Below, piece after piece: positions 39,001 to 45,280 of a DNA stretch of 64,000 bases. Location of the stretch: positions 1 to 64,000 of IMG/VR virus record IMGVR_UViG_3300036770_004821; one strand, 5' to 3'. The notes below the pieces were generated by a model. The model searched no databases and had not been told where the DNA came from. It was given only the letters and a program-made list of their open reading frames with translations. The position numbers were made by a program, and so were the translations under genes. The number at the start of each line of letters is the position of its first letter. Within the stretch, counting starts at the first letter, position 1. The DNA is from a virus.

Positions 39001-39031
39001 TTGAACTGATTTTAATTCTATTTTCTAGCAT
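30035..39031 (-). CDS. Giant tail/baseplate protein with YHYH-like domain (2998 aa)
   Basis: The largest gene here, in the slot of T4 gene 7 (1032 aa) between genes 6 and 8. The N-terminal part (FIREEYPLASEFLSQYYFSL, RLFIKQSNDLYTSKGTEDSF, LFGALYGVTPKVILPRDYLI) resembles marine phage wedge proteins. An IDDEIITYKSKTKTSFLECI...RGFSGVT domain lies near 90-130. About eight GSGY-type repeats lie between ~740 and ~1880. A YHYH-like domain (HSPIIGWAYDGNPIYGPYGF ... YPLGTFIEDYEFTG ... NGRYCITPEFPNGVYAYFST) is near 1250-1350. It is probably a structural scaffold with surface-exposed beta domains. Confidence 0.8.
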   Translation of the reverse strand: MLENRIKISSIIENQLPEFIREEYPLASEFLSQYYFSLESQGNPSDIIQNIDNYIKVDNLTNLIDFTSLTSDISFFDDEISVESTDGFPNSYGLILIDDEIITYKSKTKTSFLECIRGFSGVTSFNNPNQEDQLVFKETESSEHSTNSKVNNLSILFLKEFFIKIKKQITPGLENKDFYESLNERLFIKQSNDLYTSKGTEDSFKILFGALYGVTPKVILPRDYLIQPSDAQFRITQDLVVESILGDPLQLINGTLYQDRDTNGLFSDARGTITDVKRISRGGRIYYTISLDSGYDKDIDVFGSIKSTFKIHPKTILTSRIFENSTYLDVDSTIGFPNSGQLVIDLDSNFDGVIDTSIIVTYTSKVLNQFLGCSGIILPDGLEDENGIKSISPGTEVKFDNFAYGFNNNNELIAVRITGVISGIDSFDTNAYYEKGDIISIKTLGEDCEEIKENNWFFNIATNYNIQNIEDLNPVQNSLTLSKDLKITLFDIHTFVKGDQIELYFSSDNSYTATVIDISNSKTLLIKTDLNVPNSFLNLGTKVRKKISKLNVNQNTVVNSDSDTINTYKIYNTNVQNTYVDSENSLYVTSPSLPSYLNTPINVDDFSYKFPSIDLPENNYSLPVVNHSYFTGDAIVFKPSPISNIKTDGIGLTTSLYYVKVEDVNTIKLSRSRENIFNEKFIIITGKLDECRLELFEFNDINFNALKLKAQNLLKKISEPELSDIKKETEPGTIGIFVNGVELLNYKSPDKVFYGPIEDILVTAEGDEYDVINPPSLLVTDALGVGCSAYCSVIGELKRFDIVDPGFDYVEEPSVSITGGNGSGAKARVRTVNSVHSPEFNSQLVDIENNVIEFFDPHRFVDNEKVIYETNDQKSVLGINTNSEYYVSVIDQYKVCLHNSLSDSILGISSINFNEEGLGIHNLRSTTLKKKISSVEIISSGSGYQNKRTRVSGINTASDTLTINHHGYLDKEIITYYPQVTPIVGLTSSSSYYVTKVSDNELKLSEIGPISDPEIYFKNKEYIDFTSPSLSNDYFNYPPITATLTGKVGISSILGQDYFGKIVPIFRGKIQSVFLEDGGVGYGSSDIVNFDRQPNVFLIEGSGAQLTPIINNGSIERVIIQSPGLNYKATPDIIIKGSGFGAVLVPVISQGSISEVKVISGGFGYSQSDTLLSVIPPGSGAKFKSLIKSWRINLVQKYISKQKILPDDGVIFNGLNDLQYGHLYASRSLRSSVYSTVNQNYVTDLQLNTSNIEINSTRHSPIIGWAYDGNPIYGPYGFSNGNSGPIRLMRSSYTQKYTNAQGRFDGPRNYPLGTFIEDYEFTGAGDLDEFNGRYCITPEFPNGVYAYFSTFFEDNPPSSGQFARYKVPQFPYIIGNFYKNKIIDFNFNQPRLLDEQYLITNKLLRNTTPYNLLQSNSDYEFIFEPYEEKVQEIEVEFTDAGSVNSIDVINSGDNYKINDSVVFDDNIVNGRVTRIKGKTISTITSSTTSVKDIEFYPYNNVGDFIGISTIPHNFYNNSLVTLTSKYEYKKTNKVRVLSNTLTLTENVNTISFTGIVTNFKVYGNLDFPLKENDFYEVNDEIVKILNVDKVNYEIRVLRGQNSTIGTSHSTGDQLRSLSRKVLFNTGITSDFYNYKVNEEYYFDPQISVGIGLTSGVGITSTLFFSVNNLNTPIFIEKGTETTIYFKNSSDISKYSSGGYVQITNASNIEYNTSLKKIVSVGSTIIKLDYNTSSFPGTLVDAKLNKWNTLDIPTRSIYLPNHRLNTNDQLVYTSYEGSPVSISTNTLTTSQLQKNSITYAVKLSNDLIGLSTEPVSIGSSGEIDGIGRSNDIVYFSGIGTGSYHSLTTNYPNILKGTLSQNISTVSTLSPHGLTLEDSVYLNIESGISTTIRLVYNDSNRRFTGTPKTIQSIDLINNTLNIPNHNFSTSEKLIYSETTPIGGLVNNKMYYAVIIDPDTISLCLSLVESKKSLPNIIDITSSGTGKLASINPRIEIIKYQDIIFDVSDPSLSYRLGSTNRSAFDLRLFEDENLQNSYGSFDIERSGSIGVGTTSTIKLKTNNLLNNVYYSLVPVDVNVLPAVKKEIYIDKEQIGHNKISLINSEIQGEQKVKDYTSNTFTFDTFDPVESKLYNRSNSSIEYETDSLSSLGGISKVSVNNQKRLYNKVPKIKSINTGIGSNAVLEISTSTIGNVTSNNIKIKDIGFNYSADITIRPKCIFPSIIRILPYNIFDFVEVLSRGKNYTSAPDLVVLDGITEEVVDDALLSYNFETNSVSILQNTKGISKVEPDIIPINNDNGFLISDIFYDQFTNKVTVILEGEFNNTVDFPFELGDEVLIENVSVESEDSKGYNSENYGYKLFKIEVLNPNFGGSGANFSYSLDDILEPGEDPGVYDIRFSKGVVVPKKYFPKFYSQLKLIEFGINEVVISSNNSGVVKGWDPENNYLKVSSNKDFTIGDILVGQTSNVKGLIESIISFDTYLNIDSNTTVKQGWKLETGFLNNDNQRLYDSDYYQYFSYSIESPIDINRWNDVVSNVNHTSGFKKFSDILIQEESDSAKMSQSQNLGNYYAESISSEFIDFNCVYDFDLVTENSFIFNKKVKSNEIYFDSRILQDYIESIGNRVLLIDDISDKFTTTEPRPFQIIDTFELEDIRYKKYLIYIYDVLDPTRTESIFVSLLHDGTEGYLNQYAVISSEDAMGYFDFRIEIDRFGELLFYPSITNRKIYKYNNFSIGISDSLVGAANTELNFGNIAKIEYVNTIIPENDVTPISLPGISTDQRACKLLIAISDTENSYYQFNELSILHNDEDVLINDFGDLNNLNYEQNYSSGIVTFSASLESNNLSLLLHPNVGIGTSLFVNATITSIGTTGVTGDNLIILGNIFNSKFISTSMTGGIPENKLIFTHSSRYSTTYSNILIHDKTNNEFEFIEMNTLLNNSRQESLVVEYGVLNFNTSIGEFNSEIDNISGNFELYFTPYQDIDYDLRILTTIVGLTNQDGAITI

Positions 39032-39032
39032 T

Positions 39033-40934
39033 TTAACTTCTTACAAGATTTCCATTTGTATAACTTGATGTGATAATAAACTCAGATCCAGAAATATCAG
39101 ATCCTGATGATATATTATCAGAAATCATATTAATAGTACTGCTATTAATATCTATTACAATATATAACTCCTGTTTTCCAATAATATCATTTGATTTTGG
39201 AGTTACTGATATTTGAATTATAGAATCTTCTCCTTCAATTCTTGAAGTTCTTGCAATATTTACAGGATTTAAGTTAATTTCTCCTTTTTCATAGTCTATA
39301 GTTCCTGCATTCGTCTTAACAATTTCATATTCAGTTTCACTTATTAATTTAAAAAATACAATTGTTCCTGTTTTTCCATCTTTATTCGGAAAGTCTGTCA
39401 AATAAAGAGTATTTGGATTTCCATTAATCACAAATCCAGAAGATTTTACATTAAATCCTTTCTGATTTGGATAAATTGGATTACCGTAGCAAATAAGATA
39501 ACTTGAAAAAGTATTTAATGCTGCTCTTAAATCTCTTCTTATTCTTATTTTTGTAATATTTGAAGTAATTGATTGATTACTATCGTCAATAAGTTTTAAA
39601 AATTTACTATATTTAAATCTAGTTCCGTAATTATTTAAATTTTCTTTAGAATAGTTAATGATATTATTGATAATAATGCTTCTTAACTCACTTGATTCTG
39701 AAAAAAGGTTCTCATTATAGTAAACTGAACTATCAATTTCAATATAAAGAAACTTTAAATCAAGTATTTCTGTTACAATTCCTGCTACACTATACTTTCG
39801 TAGCATTCTCTTTAGATTATCTTTAATTAAATTGGGAACAAATGGTCCAAATTTAGGTTTAATTGATATAAAAACCTTTCCATAACTAGGTGGATCTAAT
39901 TCTTCACCACCAAAAACAGATACAGATTCAGTTTCTGGGTAAATTCTAGGAATTAATGCCTCATAATCATTTGCAGTTACTGCTCTATTCTGTGCAGAGT
40001 ATATTCTTGGAGCATAATTTCTAATTGAATTTACCGATTCAATCTCAGATCCCCTCTGAGAAGATGAAATTGTACTGATGAGAGATATGCCAGTTGGAAC
40101 AACTCTTCCATTATTATCAATAATTCTTCCCGAAAAGGCAAAAGAGGTCAATCCATTACCATTTTCACCATTACTTATCACATAAGAAGTATTAATATAG
40201 TTCTGATTATCTAATTTTTTACCAAAAATATTATCTCCAAATATTAATTCATATCTTTGATCTTCAATTTCTTGAATAAAAAATACTTTTGATGTAGGAG
40301 TAACATTAAAAAGACTGTCTGATAGTAAAAATTTTCTTGTTACTGTACTTTCCTTAGTATTCTTAACGTTTATTCTAATTGTAGATGTATCGATATTAGA
40401 ATTACTTAGAATAAATCTTTGATTTAAATTATTAGCATCTACCGTAAAATTCTGTGATATGTATGTTCCTTCTACAACTTCGATATTTTCAAAGGAAGCA
40501 ATGTCATTTATAATTGGAACTGTAATGTCTTCTAGAATAGAAAAAGTAAAACTTGTGTTACCGAAAGCATTTGAGGTACAAACCAATCCTTTTTGAAGAG
40601 TTAGACTGATTGGATTTGTAGAAAGTGCTGAAGTATCGACGGAAAATGATATTATTGCTCTGGATGATGTTCTAGATCTTGGGGTGTATCCAATATTCTT
40701 AGCAAGGGATACTACGTTCTCCCTGAGAGTTGCACTATCAATAAAAACCTCATTGCTAATCATATTAGCATTGTATGAGGTGATGTAAGTATTATACGCA
40801 AGAACATCAATTAATGCTGATAGATTTGATCCCTCAAAATCATAATCAGTAAAATTTGAATTTGCGCGTAGATACTCACGAAGAGTTGATTTTATTTGAT
40901 CGAAGTCTAAATTAGTAAAATTAACTAATGCCAT
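39033..40934 (-). CDS. 6: Baseplate wedge protein gp6
   Basis: A 633-aa wedge protein of the gp6 / baseplate J family. The N terminus FTNLDFDQIKSTLREYLRAN, NLSALIDVLAYNTYITSYNA and NMISNEVFIDSATLRENVVS are diagnostic. The central PRIYSAQNRAVTANDYEALI matches the baseplate-J core. Length equals T4 gp6 (660 aa) within normal range. Gene overlaps gene 25 by one base. Confidence 0.97.
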   Translation of the reverse strand: MALVNFTNLDFDQIKSTLREYLRANSNFTDYDFEGSNLSALIDVLAYNTYITSYNANMISNEVFIDSATLRENVVSLAKNIGYTPRSRTSSRAIISFSVDTSALSTNPISLTLQKGLVCTSNAFGNTSFTFSILEDITVPIINDIASFENIEVVEGTYISQNFTVDANNLNQRFILSNSNIDTSTIRINVKNTKESTVTRKFLLSDSLFNVTPTSKVFFIQEIEDQRYELIFGDNIFGKKLDNQNYINTSYVISNGENGNGLTSFAFSGRIIDNNGRVVPTGISLISTISSSQRGSEIESVNSIRNYAPRIYSAQNRAVTANDYEALIPRIYPETESVSVFGGEELDPPSYGKVFISIKPKFGPFVPNLIKDNLKRMLRKYSVAGIVTEILDLKFLYIEIDSSVYYNENLFSESSELRSIIINNIINYSKENLNNYGTRFKYSKFLKLIDDSNQSITSNITKIRIRRDLRAALNTFSSYLICYGNPIYPNQKGFNVKSSGFVINGNPNTLYLTDFPNKDGKTGTIVFFKLISETEYEIVKTNAGTIDYEKGEINLNPVNIARTSRIEGEDSIIQISVTPKSNDIIGKQELYIVIDINSSTINMISDNISSGSDISGSEFIITSSYTNGNLVRS

Positions 40935-41335
40935 TATCGTGTTGGCTGAAGTGCGAATGACAACTGTTGAGGAAGAACATCAATTCCAATAATTCTATAG
41001 TTGATTGTAACGTTAAATTCGTTATTATCGTAATTAGGAGAAATAATCACATCTATTAATTCGACTCTTGGTTCATATCTGTTAATAGTGTTAGTTATTT
41101 CATCTCTTATAATTGATGCTGAAATATCATCTAAATTTTCAAAGAGAGATCTACCTACTTTTGATCCTAAATTCTCATTAAAGAATCTCTCGCCTGGTTG
41201 GGTAAGCACAAGATTTCTTACAGATCTAGCAATAGCACTTTCATTTTTAAGTGCTATAAGATCGTAGTTCAGGGGACTTACCTGAAACGTCATGCTTAAA
41301 TCTTTAAATCCTCTGCTTACCCTTTCTAAAGGCAT
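40934..41335 (-). CDS. 25: Baseplate wedge protein gp25
   Basis: A 133-aa gp25-like protein that starts sheath assembly at the baseplate. GFKDLSMTFQVSPLNYDLIA, the conserved EPRxE equivalent (RYEPRVELIDVII) and PGERFFNENLGSKVGRSLFE mark the family. The EPR core motif, key to wedge contact in contractile systems, is intact. A late promoter box (41356-41363) precedes it. Confidence 0.97.
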   Translation of the reverse strand: MPLERVSRGFKDLSMTFQVSPLNYDLIALKNESAIARSVRNLVLTQPGERFFNENLGSKVGRSLFENLDDISASIIRDEITNTINRYEPRVELIDVIISPNYDNNEFNVTINYRIIGIDVLPQQLSFALQPTR

Positions 41336-41354
41336 GAAATAAAATAAATCTATA

Positions 41355-41651
41355 TTATTTATTCATTTGATAAAGAGGTTCAGTTCCATAGTCCCAGTCA
41401 TCATAATCATTGTCATTTCTAATCTTTTCATGAATTTCATTTTGAATTTTGAAATCATGTTTTTTAGGGGTACAATCATCATGATTAATTTCACGAAGCA
41501 TCTTTTGTTCTGAAAATGCATTATAGTCAGACGCCAGACAATTTGTTCCCCACATTTTTCTCATATATTCAGTGTTTCTATCTGATTTTGACATTTGTTT
41601 TCTCCTGATTTGAAAATCAGAACTTTTAAAGGGGTTTCTATCCCTTGTCAT
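41355..41651 (-). CDS. Small hydrophilic hypothetical protein (98 aa)
   Basis: A 98-aa charged protein from ATG at 41651 (MTRDRNPFKSSDFQIRRKQM); the longer frame would use TTG. It has many N, D, K and E residues and ends YDDWDYGTEPLYQMNK. No family recognised. It overlaps the upstream 204-aa gene by 14 nt. Confidence 0.6.
   Translation of the reverse strand: MTRDRNPFKSSDFQIRRKQMSKSDRNTEYMRKMWGTNCLASDYNAFSEQKMLREINHDDCTPKKHDFKIQNEIHEKIRNDNDYDDWDYGTEPLYQMNK
41356..41363 (-). promoter_or_regulatory. Late promoter box AATAAATA before gene 25
   Basis: Minus strand AATAAATA, 21-28 nt ahead of the gp25 ATG, inside the 3' end of the preceding gene. Confidence 0.6.
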
Positions 41652-42252
41652 GATCAATCAAAAATCCAAGTCGATGATAATCCTCATCCTCTACAAATGT
41701 ATACTTACTATCTATATTCAAATCTTCATCTTTCCAGATTGGTATTGCAACTGTATTTCCATATCTAAAATCGGAATTCCTACGAAAATGAACCTCAATA
41801 AGTTTTCCTTCAATGAATTCACAATTAATCCATTCATATTTTTCTTTAAATGAATTCAATACTTTTGGAAATTCAACTTTACGTTCTATCTTATACCATC
41901 TAGACCACTTATAAAGATTGTTTTGCTGTGGTGATCTTTCCCCTTTTACAATAAGATTTGGAATTCCTTTTTTATAATCAACACTCAAATGTTCTCCTAC
42001 AAATAATTCACACCAGAACTCTGAGGGATGTAAATGTTCTGTAGAATCTTCAATGAATTCTACACGAGAAAACCGGCCCATACCCATAAAGTTCATAGAA
42101 GGTCTTACAATATAAAAGTCGGGTTTAGGAACCGAAAGTCCTGCTGGACCGCAGTTATATCCTAAAACCCGACTAAGTATCAGTTTATTATAAACCCAAA
42201 GGTCCTCTGAATGTATTGAATTCCACTCTGAGGAGACCTCCAGATGATACAT
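41638..42252 (-). CDS. Conserved phage protein of unknown function (204 aa)
   Basis: A 204-aa protein. The block LILSRVLGYNCGPAGLSVPK, DFYIVRPSMNFMGMGRFSRV and DSTEHLHPSEFWCELFVGEH followed by NNLYKWSRWYKIERKV is a pattern I remember from several marine phages without known function. The RPSMN...GMG and HLHP...CELF pieces hint at a nucleotide- or substrate-binding fold, but I cannot name a family. It lies upstream of gene 25 near other non-structural genes. Confidence 0.65.
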   Translation of the reverse strand: MYHLEVSSEWNSIHSEDLWVYNKLILSRVLGYNCGPAGLSVPKPDFYIVRPSMNFMGMGRFSRVEFIEDSTEHLHPSEFWCELFVGEHLSVDYKKGIPNLIVKGERSPQQNNLYKWSRWYKIERKVEFPKVLNSFKEKYEWINCEFIEGKLIEVHFRRNSDFRYGNTVAIPIWKDEDLNIDSKYTFVEDEDYHRLGFLIDHDKG

Positions 42253-42255
42253 AAA

Positions 42256-42396
42256 CTATTTTCCCTGACCTCTATATTTTTTCTTTGCACCATTCCGAGA
42301 GGTTGCGGAATACTTTGTGTGCTTCCCTAGACCCTGACGAGTAGACTTGGGTTTTGATTCAATTTGTTGTCCGTTTAGATTCGGTCTTTTTGCCAT
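42256..42396 (-). CDS. Tiny basic protein (46 aa)
   Basis: A 46-aa Lys/Arg-rich protein, MAKRPNLNGQQIESKPKSTR ... NGAKKKYRGQGK, with a good ribosome site (AAGGAGA, 7 nt spacing). Net charge and lack of hydrophobic residues suggest nucleic-acid binding or internal packaging protein. Similar tiny basic genes occur at this place in marine T4-like phages as I recall. The coding frame is fully open and tightly packed between neighbours. Confidence 0.7.
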   Translation of the reverse strand: MAKRPNLNGQQIESKPKSTRQGLGKHTKYSATSRNGAKKKYRGQGK

Positions 42397-42411
42397 AATG
42401 ATTCTCCTTTA

Positions 42412-43182
42412 TCAAATAACTCTAATTTTTTCGTGACCCACACGAATTCGTGGATCACACCAAATTTCATATCCTACTTCCTTTGCATCAAGACAGAAAG
42501 AAACATCCTCTCCGCACATATCTTGAACTGCTCCAGATTCAAACACTTGCATCTTTGGTGCAAACCAAGGATACTCTAGATTTTCAAAGACTCCATTTTT
42601 AATTAGAACCCAACCAAATCCAGTATAATCAACTGTAAATGGTTTCTTTCTCTTTGAAAGACTTTCTACAGTTTCATGATTCATAACACCGCCATTCTTT
42701 CGGAAGTCATCTTCTTCCAACCAGTGAGCAACTGAAGAAGTGTGTCCATCTTCAGTTGCATACCATCCAGCAGAAATTGGTCTTTCATCACCTTCTGCAG
42801 GTAATGCCAGATCGCAGAGTTGCCAGAACTTTTCTGAATTAAAAACAATATCACTATCAATCCAGAGTTGATAGTCATAATTAAGTTTTCCATCCCAAGG
42901 AATTTGTTTTGGCCCCCTGAGAACATTTGCTCCAAGTACTTTGCAACGAGCAAAGTTTACCATTGATGAATAGTCTTGTGAGATTTGAATGCTCATTCCA
43001 TTCTGAACCAAATCAAAACAGAGTTGAACAAAACTTTTCAGAAATGTAAATGAACATCCTCGTCCAGGAAGACAGAAGACAATTAATTTACCTTTCATTC
43101 TTTCTTTAATCGCATCATAATCCCACTGTGGTTCTGATGATATTGGCGCTTTTGCTTTTACAGTGAATCCTTTAGTTGTCAT
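42412..43182 (-). CDS. Glycosyltransferase-like protein (GT-A fold)
   Basis: A 256-aa protein with IVFCLPGRGCSFTFLKSFVQ at the first strand-loop, FARCKVLGANVLRG, and a DxD-type motif WIDSDIVF (D109, D111) expected to bind metal and a nucleotide sugar. VDYTGFGWVLIKNGVFENLE and CGEDVSFCLDAKEVGYEIWC then DPRIRVGHEK match the acceptor-side half of family A glycosyltransferases. Such genes in phages modify DNA bases, virion glycans or host surface sugars; the substrate cannot be read from sequence. Confidence 0.8.
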   Translation of the reverse strand: MTTKGFTVKAKAPISSEPQWDYDAIKERMKGKLIVFCLPGRGCSFTFLKSFVQLCFDLVQNGMSIQISQDYSSMVNFARCKVLGANVLRGPKQIPWDGKLNYDYQLWIDSDIVFNSEKFWQLCDLALPAEGDERPISAGWYATEDGHTSSVAHWLEEDDFRKNGGVMNHETVESLSKRKKPFTVDYTGFGWVLIKNGVFENLEYPWFAPKMQVFESGAVQDMCGEDVSFCLDAKEVGYEIWCDPRIRVGHEKIRVI

Positions 43183-43231
43183 AAAATTAATAAAACCTCA
43201 GATCAATTTTAACAGTCTATATATCATTCTG

Positions 43232-43417
43232 TCAATGAGAAGAATTTAGAGAAATCTCTTTATCTAAAATAATCTCCTCATATGAAAGATCTTTATTATC
43301 AGATATAAAATCTGCAAGTTGTTTTAGAGACTTCCAAAGATTTTCAAACTCCTCTTCATTGAGAGAGTGAAAAATACATTTGTTATTGGAGTATATGTGA
43401 TATATTTTCTCTTTCAT
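43232..43417 (-). CDS. Small hypothetical protein (61 aa)
   Basis: A 61-aa protein, KIYHIYSNNKCIFHSLNEEE then FENLWKSLKQLADFI. The short beta start followed by a helix is like small phage proteins often found next to the membrane peptide upstream (43420-43563), from which it is separated by 2 nt. Function unknown. Confidence 0.65.
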   Translation of the reverse strand: MKEKIYHIYSNNKCIFHSLNEEEFENLWKSLKQLADFISDNKDLSYEEIILDKEISLNSSH

Positions 43418-43419
43418 AT

Positions 43420-43563
43420 TTACTTTGTGATTGCATTATATATGATAACAATCAGAAATCCAATGGGAACTCCGATAATACGCAGAGTTTGTTTTGGATA
43501 TCGAATCAACCACCCAGCAAACACAACCTTCCAAAAATTCCAATAGGGGGTTCTTCTTTTCAT
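43420..43563 (-). CDS. Small membrane protein (47 aa)
   Basis: A 47-aa protein with basic N terminus (MKRRTPYWNFWKVVFAGWLI) and one transmembrane segment (LRIIGVPIGFLIVIIYNAI). It could act at the host inner membrane. Open frame, 2-nt spacing to the next gene and a plausible topology support it as real. Confidence 0.6.
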   Translation of the reverse strand: MKRRTPYWNFWKVVFAGWLIRYPKQTLRIIGVPIGFLIVIIYNAITK

Positions 43564-44047
43564 TTCAAAAATTTTCTGCGGGAATTTTTTATCTAAAAGG
43601 GTATTTGGGGTGAATTTTTCCTGGGGGATTTTTTTATATGTAAGGGAGGTATAGAACGCTCGTGAGTGTAGATCCTTGTAGGTTAGAAAGTCTTAAAAAT
43701 CTTAAAGGGGGGCGTTACGCAAAATATAAGGAATAAGAAACAATCATAATAACTGCTAACACGAATAAAGAATAAGTGTTATTCGTGTGTTATTCGTTAT
43801 ATTTTGTGTCATTCTTTACACTATCTGCTCACACTTTCCAGTATATAATTATACTCAGAACAGTTGTTTACATAAGAAACGAACAATTCATTGAGTATTA
43901 GAATCAAACAACGAATTGTTTATACTATCTCACGGATTGTTTATTCTTTATCAGAACTCACGTAGAGATAATGATTGTGAGTTCTCAGTTGAGAAACAAC
44001 TGTTCTGAGTATAAACATATACGAACATCTGAATGTTTCAGTATAAG
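43564..44047. other. Non-coding stretch with long inverted repeats
   Basis: About 480 nt with no gene on either strand. It holds a 10-bp hairpin at 43759-43788 (ACACGAATAA / TTATTCGTGT), a 21-bp inverted repeat whose arms are 43849-43869 and 43994-44014, and nested hairpins inside it. G and T tracts near 43560-43720 are present. An origin, terminator or structured RNA is possible. Confidence 0.6.
43849..44014. repeat. 21-bp perfect inverted repeat enclosing smaller hairpins
   Basis: Left arm TTATACTCAGAACAGTTGTT(T) at 43849-43869 and right arm at 43994-44014 are exact reverse complements, 124 nt apart. Inside are AACAATTC/GAATTGTT and an AGAACTCAC/GTGAGTTCT stem. The set would fold as a branched cruciform or RNA. 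Confidence 0.85.
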
Positions 44048-44215
44048 TTACCAACGAATATTCAAATCTTCGACATAAGATCTAACCTTCTCAGTGGGTT
44101 CTAGTTTGAATAACTTTTTCCAATCAATCTGATGTGGATTGAAATCTTCTAATGATTCAATCTCTAATGTAATACGATACCTATTCTTTTGTGCGGAAAG
44201 ATAAGAACTAGACAT
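44048..44215 (-). CDS. Small hypothetical protein (55 aa)
   Basis: A 55-aa protein inside the repeat-rich region: SSYLSAQKNRYRITLEIESL then EDFNPHQIDWKKLFKLEPTE and KVRSYVEDLNIRW. The FNPHQIDWxKLFxLEPxEKV core looks like a conserved small protein of marine T4-like phages. No ribosome site of note. Function unknown. Confidence 0.65.
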   Translation of the reverse strand: MSSSYLSAQKNRYRITLEIESLEDFNPHQIDWKKLFKLEPTEKVRSYVEDLNIRW

Positions 44216-44503
44216 AAGACGTAAGAAGCAGGGTGAACGAATGACCGAACGATAAGTCTACCAGATATAACTGTCTACGTCAACCGTATTACACGAATCA
44301 AATAAGAACACGAATAAGACTGTGTGTGAGTCCTTATACGTTGTTCTTATTCTTGCCCTTATAAACGAATCAAAATCATACACGAATGTTCTTATAAAGC
44401 ATAAGAAAAAATGTGATTGATTTTGAATTCCTATACGAACAGACTCTAAACACGAATAAGTCTCAAAGGAAAAGAAAAGTCATAAGCATATTTATTCAGT
44501 TGT

Positions 44504-44555
44504 ATACGATGTTCTTATATACACGAATGAATGTGTGAGTATAAGAACATCGTAT
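44504..44555. repeat. 16-bp perfect inverted repeat hairpin
   Basis: ATACGATGTTCTTATA (44504-44519) and TATAAGAACATCGTAT (44540-44555) are exact reverse complements; the 20-nt loop has a further ACAC/GTGT pairing around a CACGAAT motif. Confidence 0.85.
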
Positions 44556-44565
44556 TGGTGTGAAT

Positions 44566-44669
44566 TCAAGTCTTATACGATAAGACTCTAATCACGAATC
44601 AGGATTGTTTTATTATAGGGCATCAGTCATTCAATGTCAAGTCTTATACGATAAGACTCTAATCACGAA
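44566..44669. repeat. 33-bp direct repeat, two copies 71 nt apart
   Basis: Copies at 44566-44598 and 44637-44669 are identical. Each contains the perfect palindrome AGTCTTAT-ACG-ATAAGACT followed by CTAATCACGAA. A degenerate relative is at 45953-45976. Confidence 0.85.
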
Positions 44670-44674
44670 AGAAC

Positions 44675-44932
44675 TTATCCATCGGAGATTTCTTCTGCCC
44701 AGTAATGAATCCATCGTTCTGCTTCTTCAATGTAAGCACTTTCATAATCCTCATCATTCTCATATTCTTCATCACCACGCTGATTCTCAAAAACTCCATA
44801 AGACTCAAACATTTCCATAGCAGCAGTGTAAGCTACCAGATTTGCTTCATCCAAATTATCTGCTTCAATTACATCAGTTTCAGTCTCATTATATCCACCA
44901 CCCAGACCGTAAGTAATTTGAAATTGTGCCAT
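44675..44932 (-). CDS. Small acidic conserved protein (85 aa)
   Basis: An 85-aa acidic protein. FQITYGLGGGYNETETDVIE is a beta hairpin start, DEANLVAYTAAMEMFESYG a helix, then an E/D/Y-rich tail ending RWIHYWAEEISDG. I associate this MAQFQxTYGLGGG family with marine T4-like phages; role unknown. The acidity would fit a DNA-mimic or regulatory protein, which is only a guess. Confidence 0.7.
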   Translation of the reverse strand: MAQFQITYGLGGGYNETETDVIEADNLDEANLVAYTAAMEMFESYGVFENQRGDEEYENDEDYESAYIEEAERWIHYWAEEISDG

Positions 44933-44968
44933 AGTAAAAAAGAAAAAACTTATGAGTTTGTGTACGAT

Positions 44969-45160
44969 TCAGACTAACTCATTTTTTGTGTCATTATCCT
45001 TAATGTAATATACGTGAGAATAAGAAAAAGGAACTCCATTTGCTGCTAGATTAGAGTTAATTTCCCTCACGATTTCTTGTGCTTCTTTCTCAGTTTCAGC
45101 ATACAAATCATCGCGGAGTTCGTGAGAACCATCAACGATTTCCCAGATGTCGAATTGCAT
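44969..45160 (-). CDS. Small hypothetical protein (63 aa)
   Basis: A 63-aa protein, FDIWEIVDGSHELRDDLYAE then TEKEAQEIVREINSNLAANG and PFSYSHVYYIKDN. A beta-alpha-beta layout is visible. It lies downstream of a hairpin/promoter cassette (45213-45280). No family recognised. Confidence 0.65.
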   Translation of the reverse strand: MQFDIWEIVDGSHELRDDLYAETEKEAQEIVREINSNLAANGVPFSYSHVYYIKDNDTKNELV

Positions 45161-45256
45161 AAGACTTGAGTATAAAGAAGTAAAGAATGAGACCCGTGTG
45201 AGACACTTCCCCCCACCTCTCTAATCTACCACACTTTGGGGTCTGTGCTCGTTTAG

Positions 45257-45280
45257 TGTGCCAGTTTCACAAGTGGCACA
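45257..45280 (-). terminator. Intergenic hairpin, family copy 1
   Basis: Arms TGTGCCA and TGGCACA (7 bp) around a 10-nt loop. The same 24 bases recur at 48777-48800. There is no U tract, so a simple intrinsic terminator is not certain. Confidence 0.55.

Larger units (their letters stand above)
44216..44674. other. Non-coding stretch with CACGAA iterations and hairpins
   Basis: About 460 nt without a gene. It carries seven CACGAA copies in the same orientation (44292, 44309, 44381, 44451, 44522, 44593, 44664), the strong hairpin at 44504-44555 and the 33-bp direct repeat at 44566 and 44637. A minus-strand TATAAT lies at 44612-44617. Confidence 0.65.
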
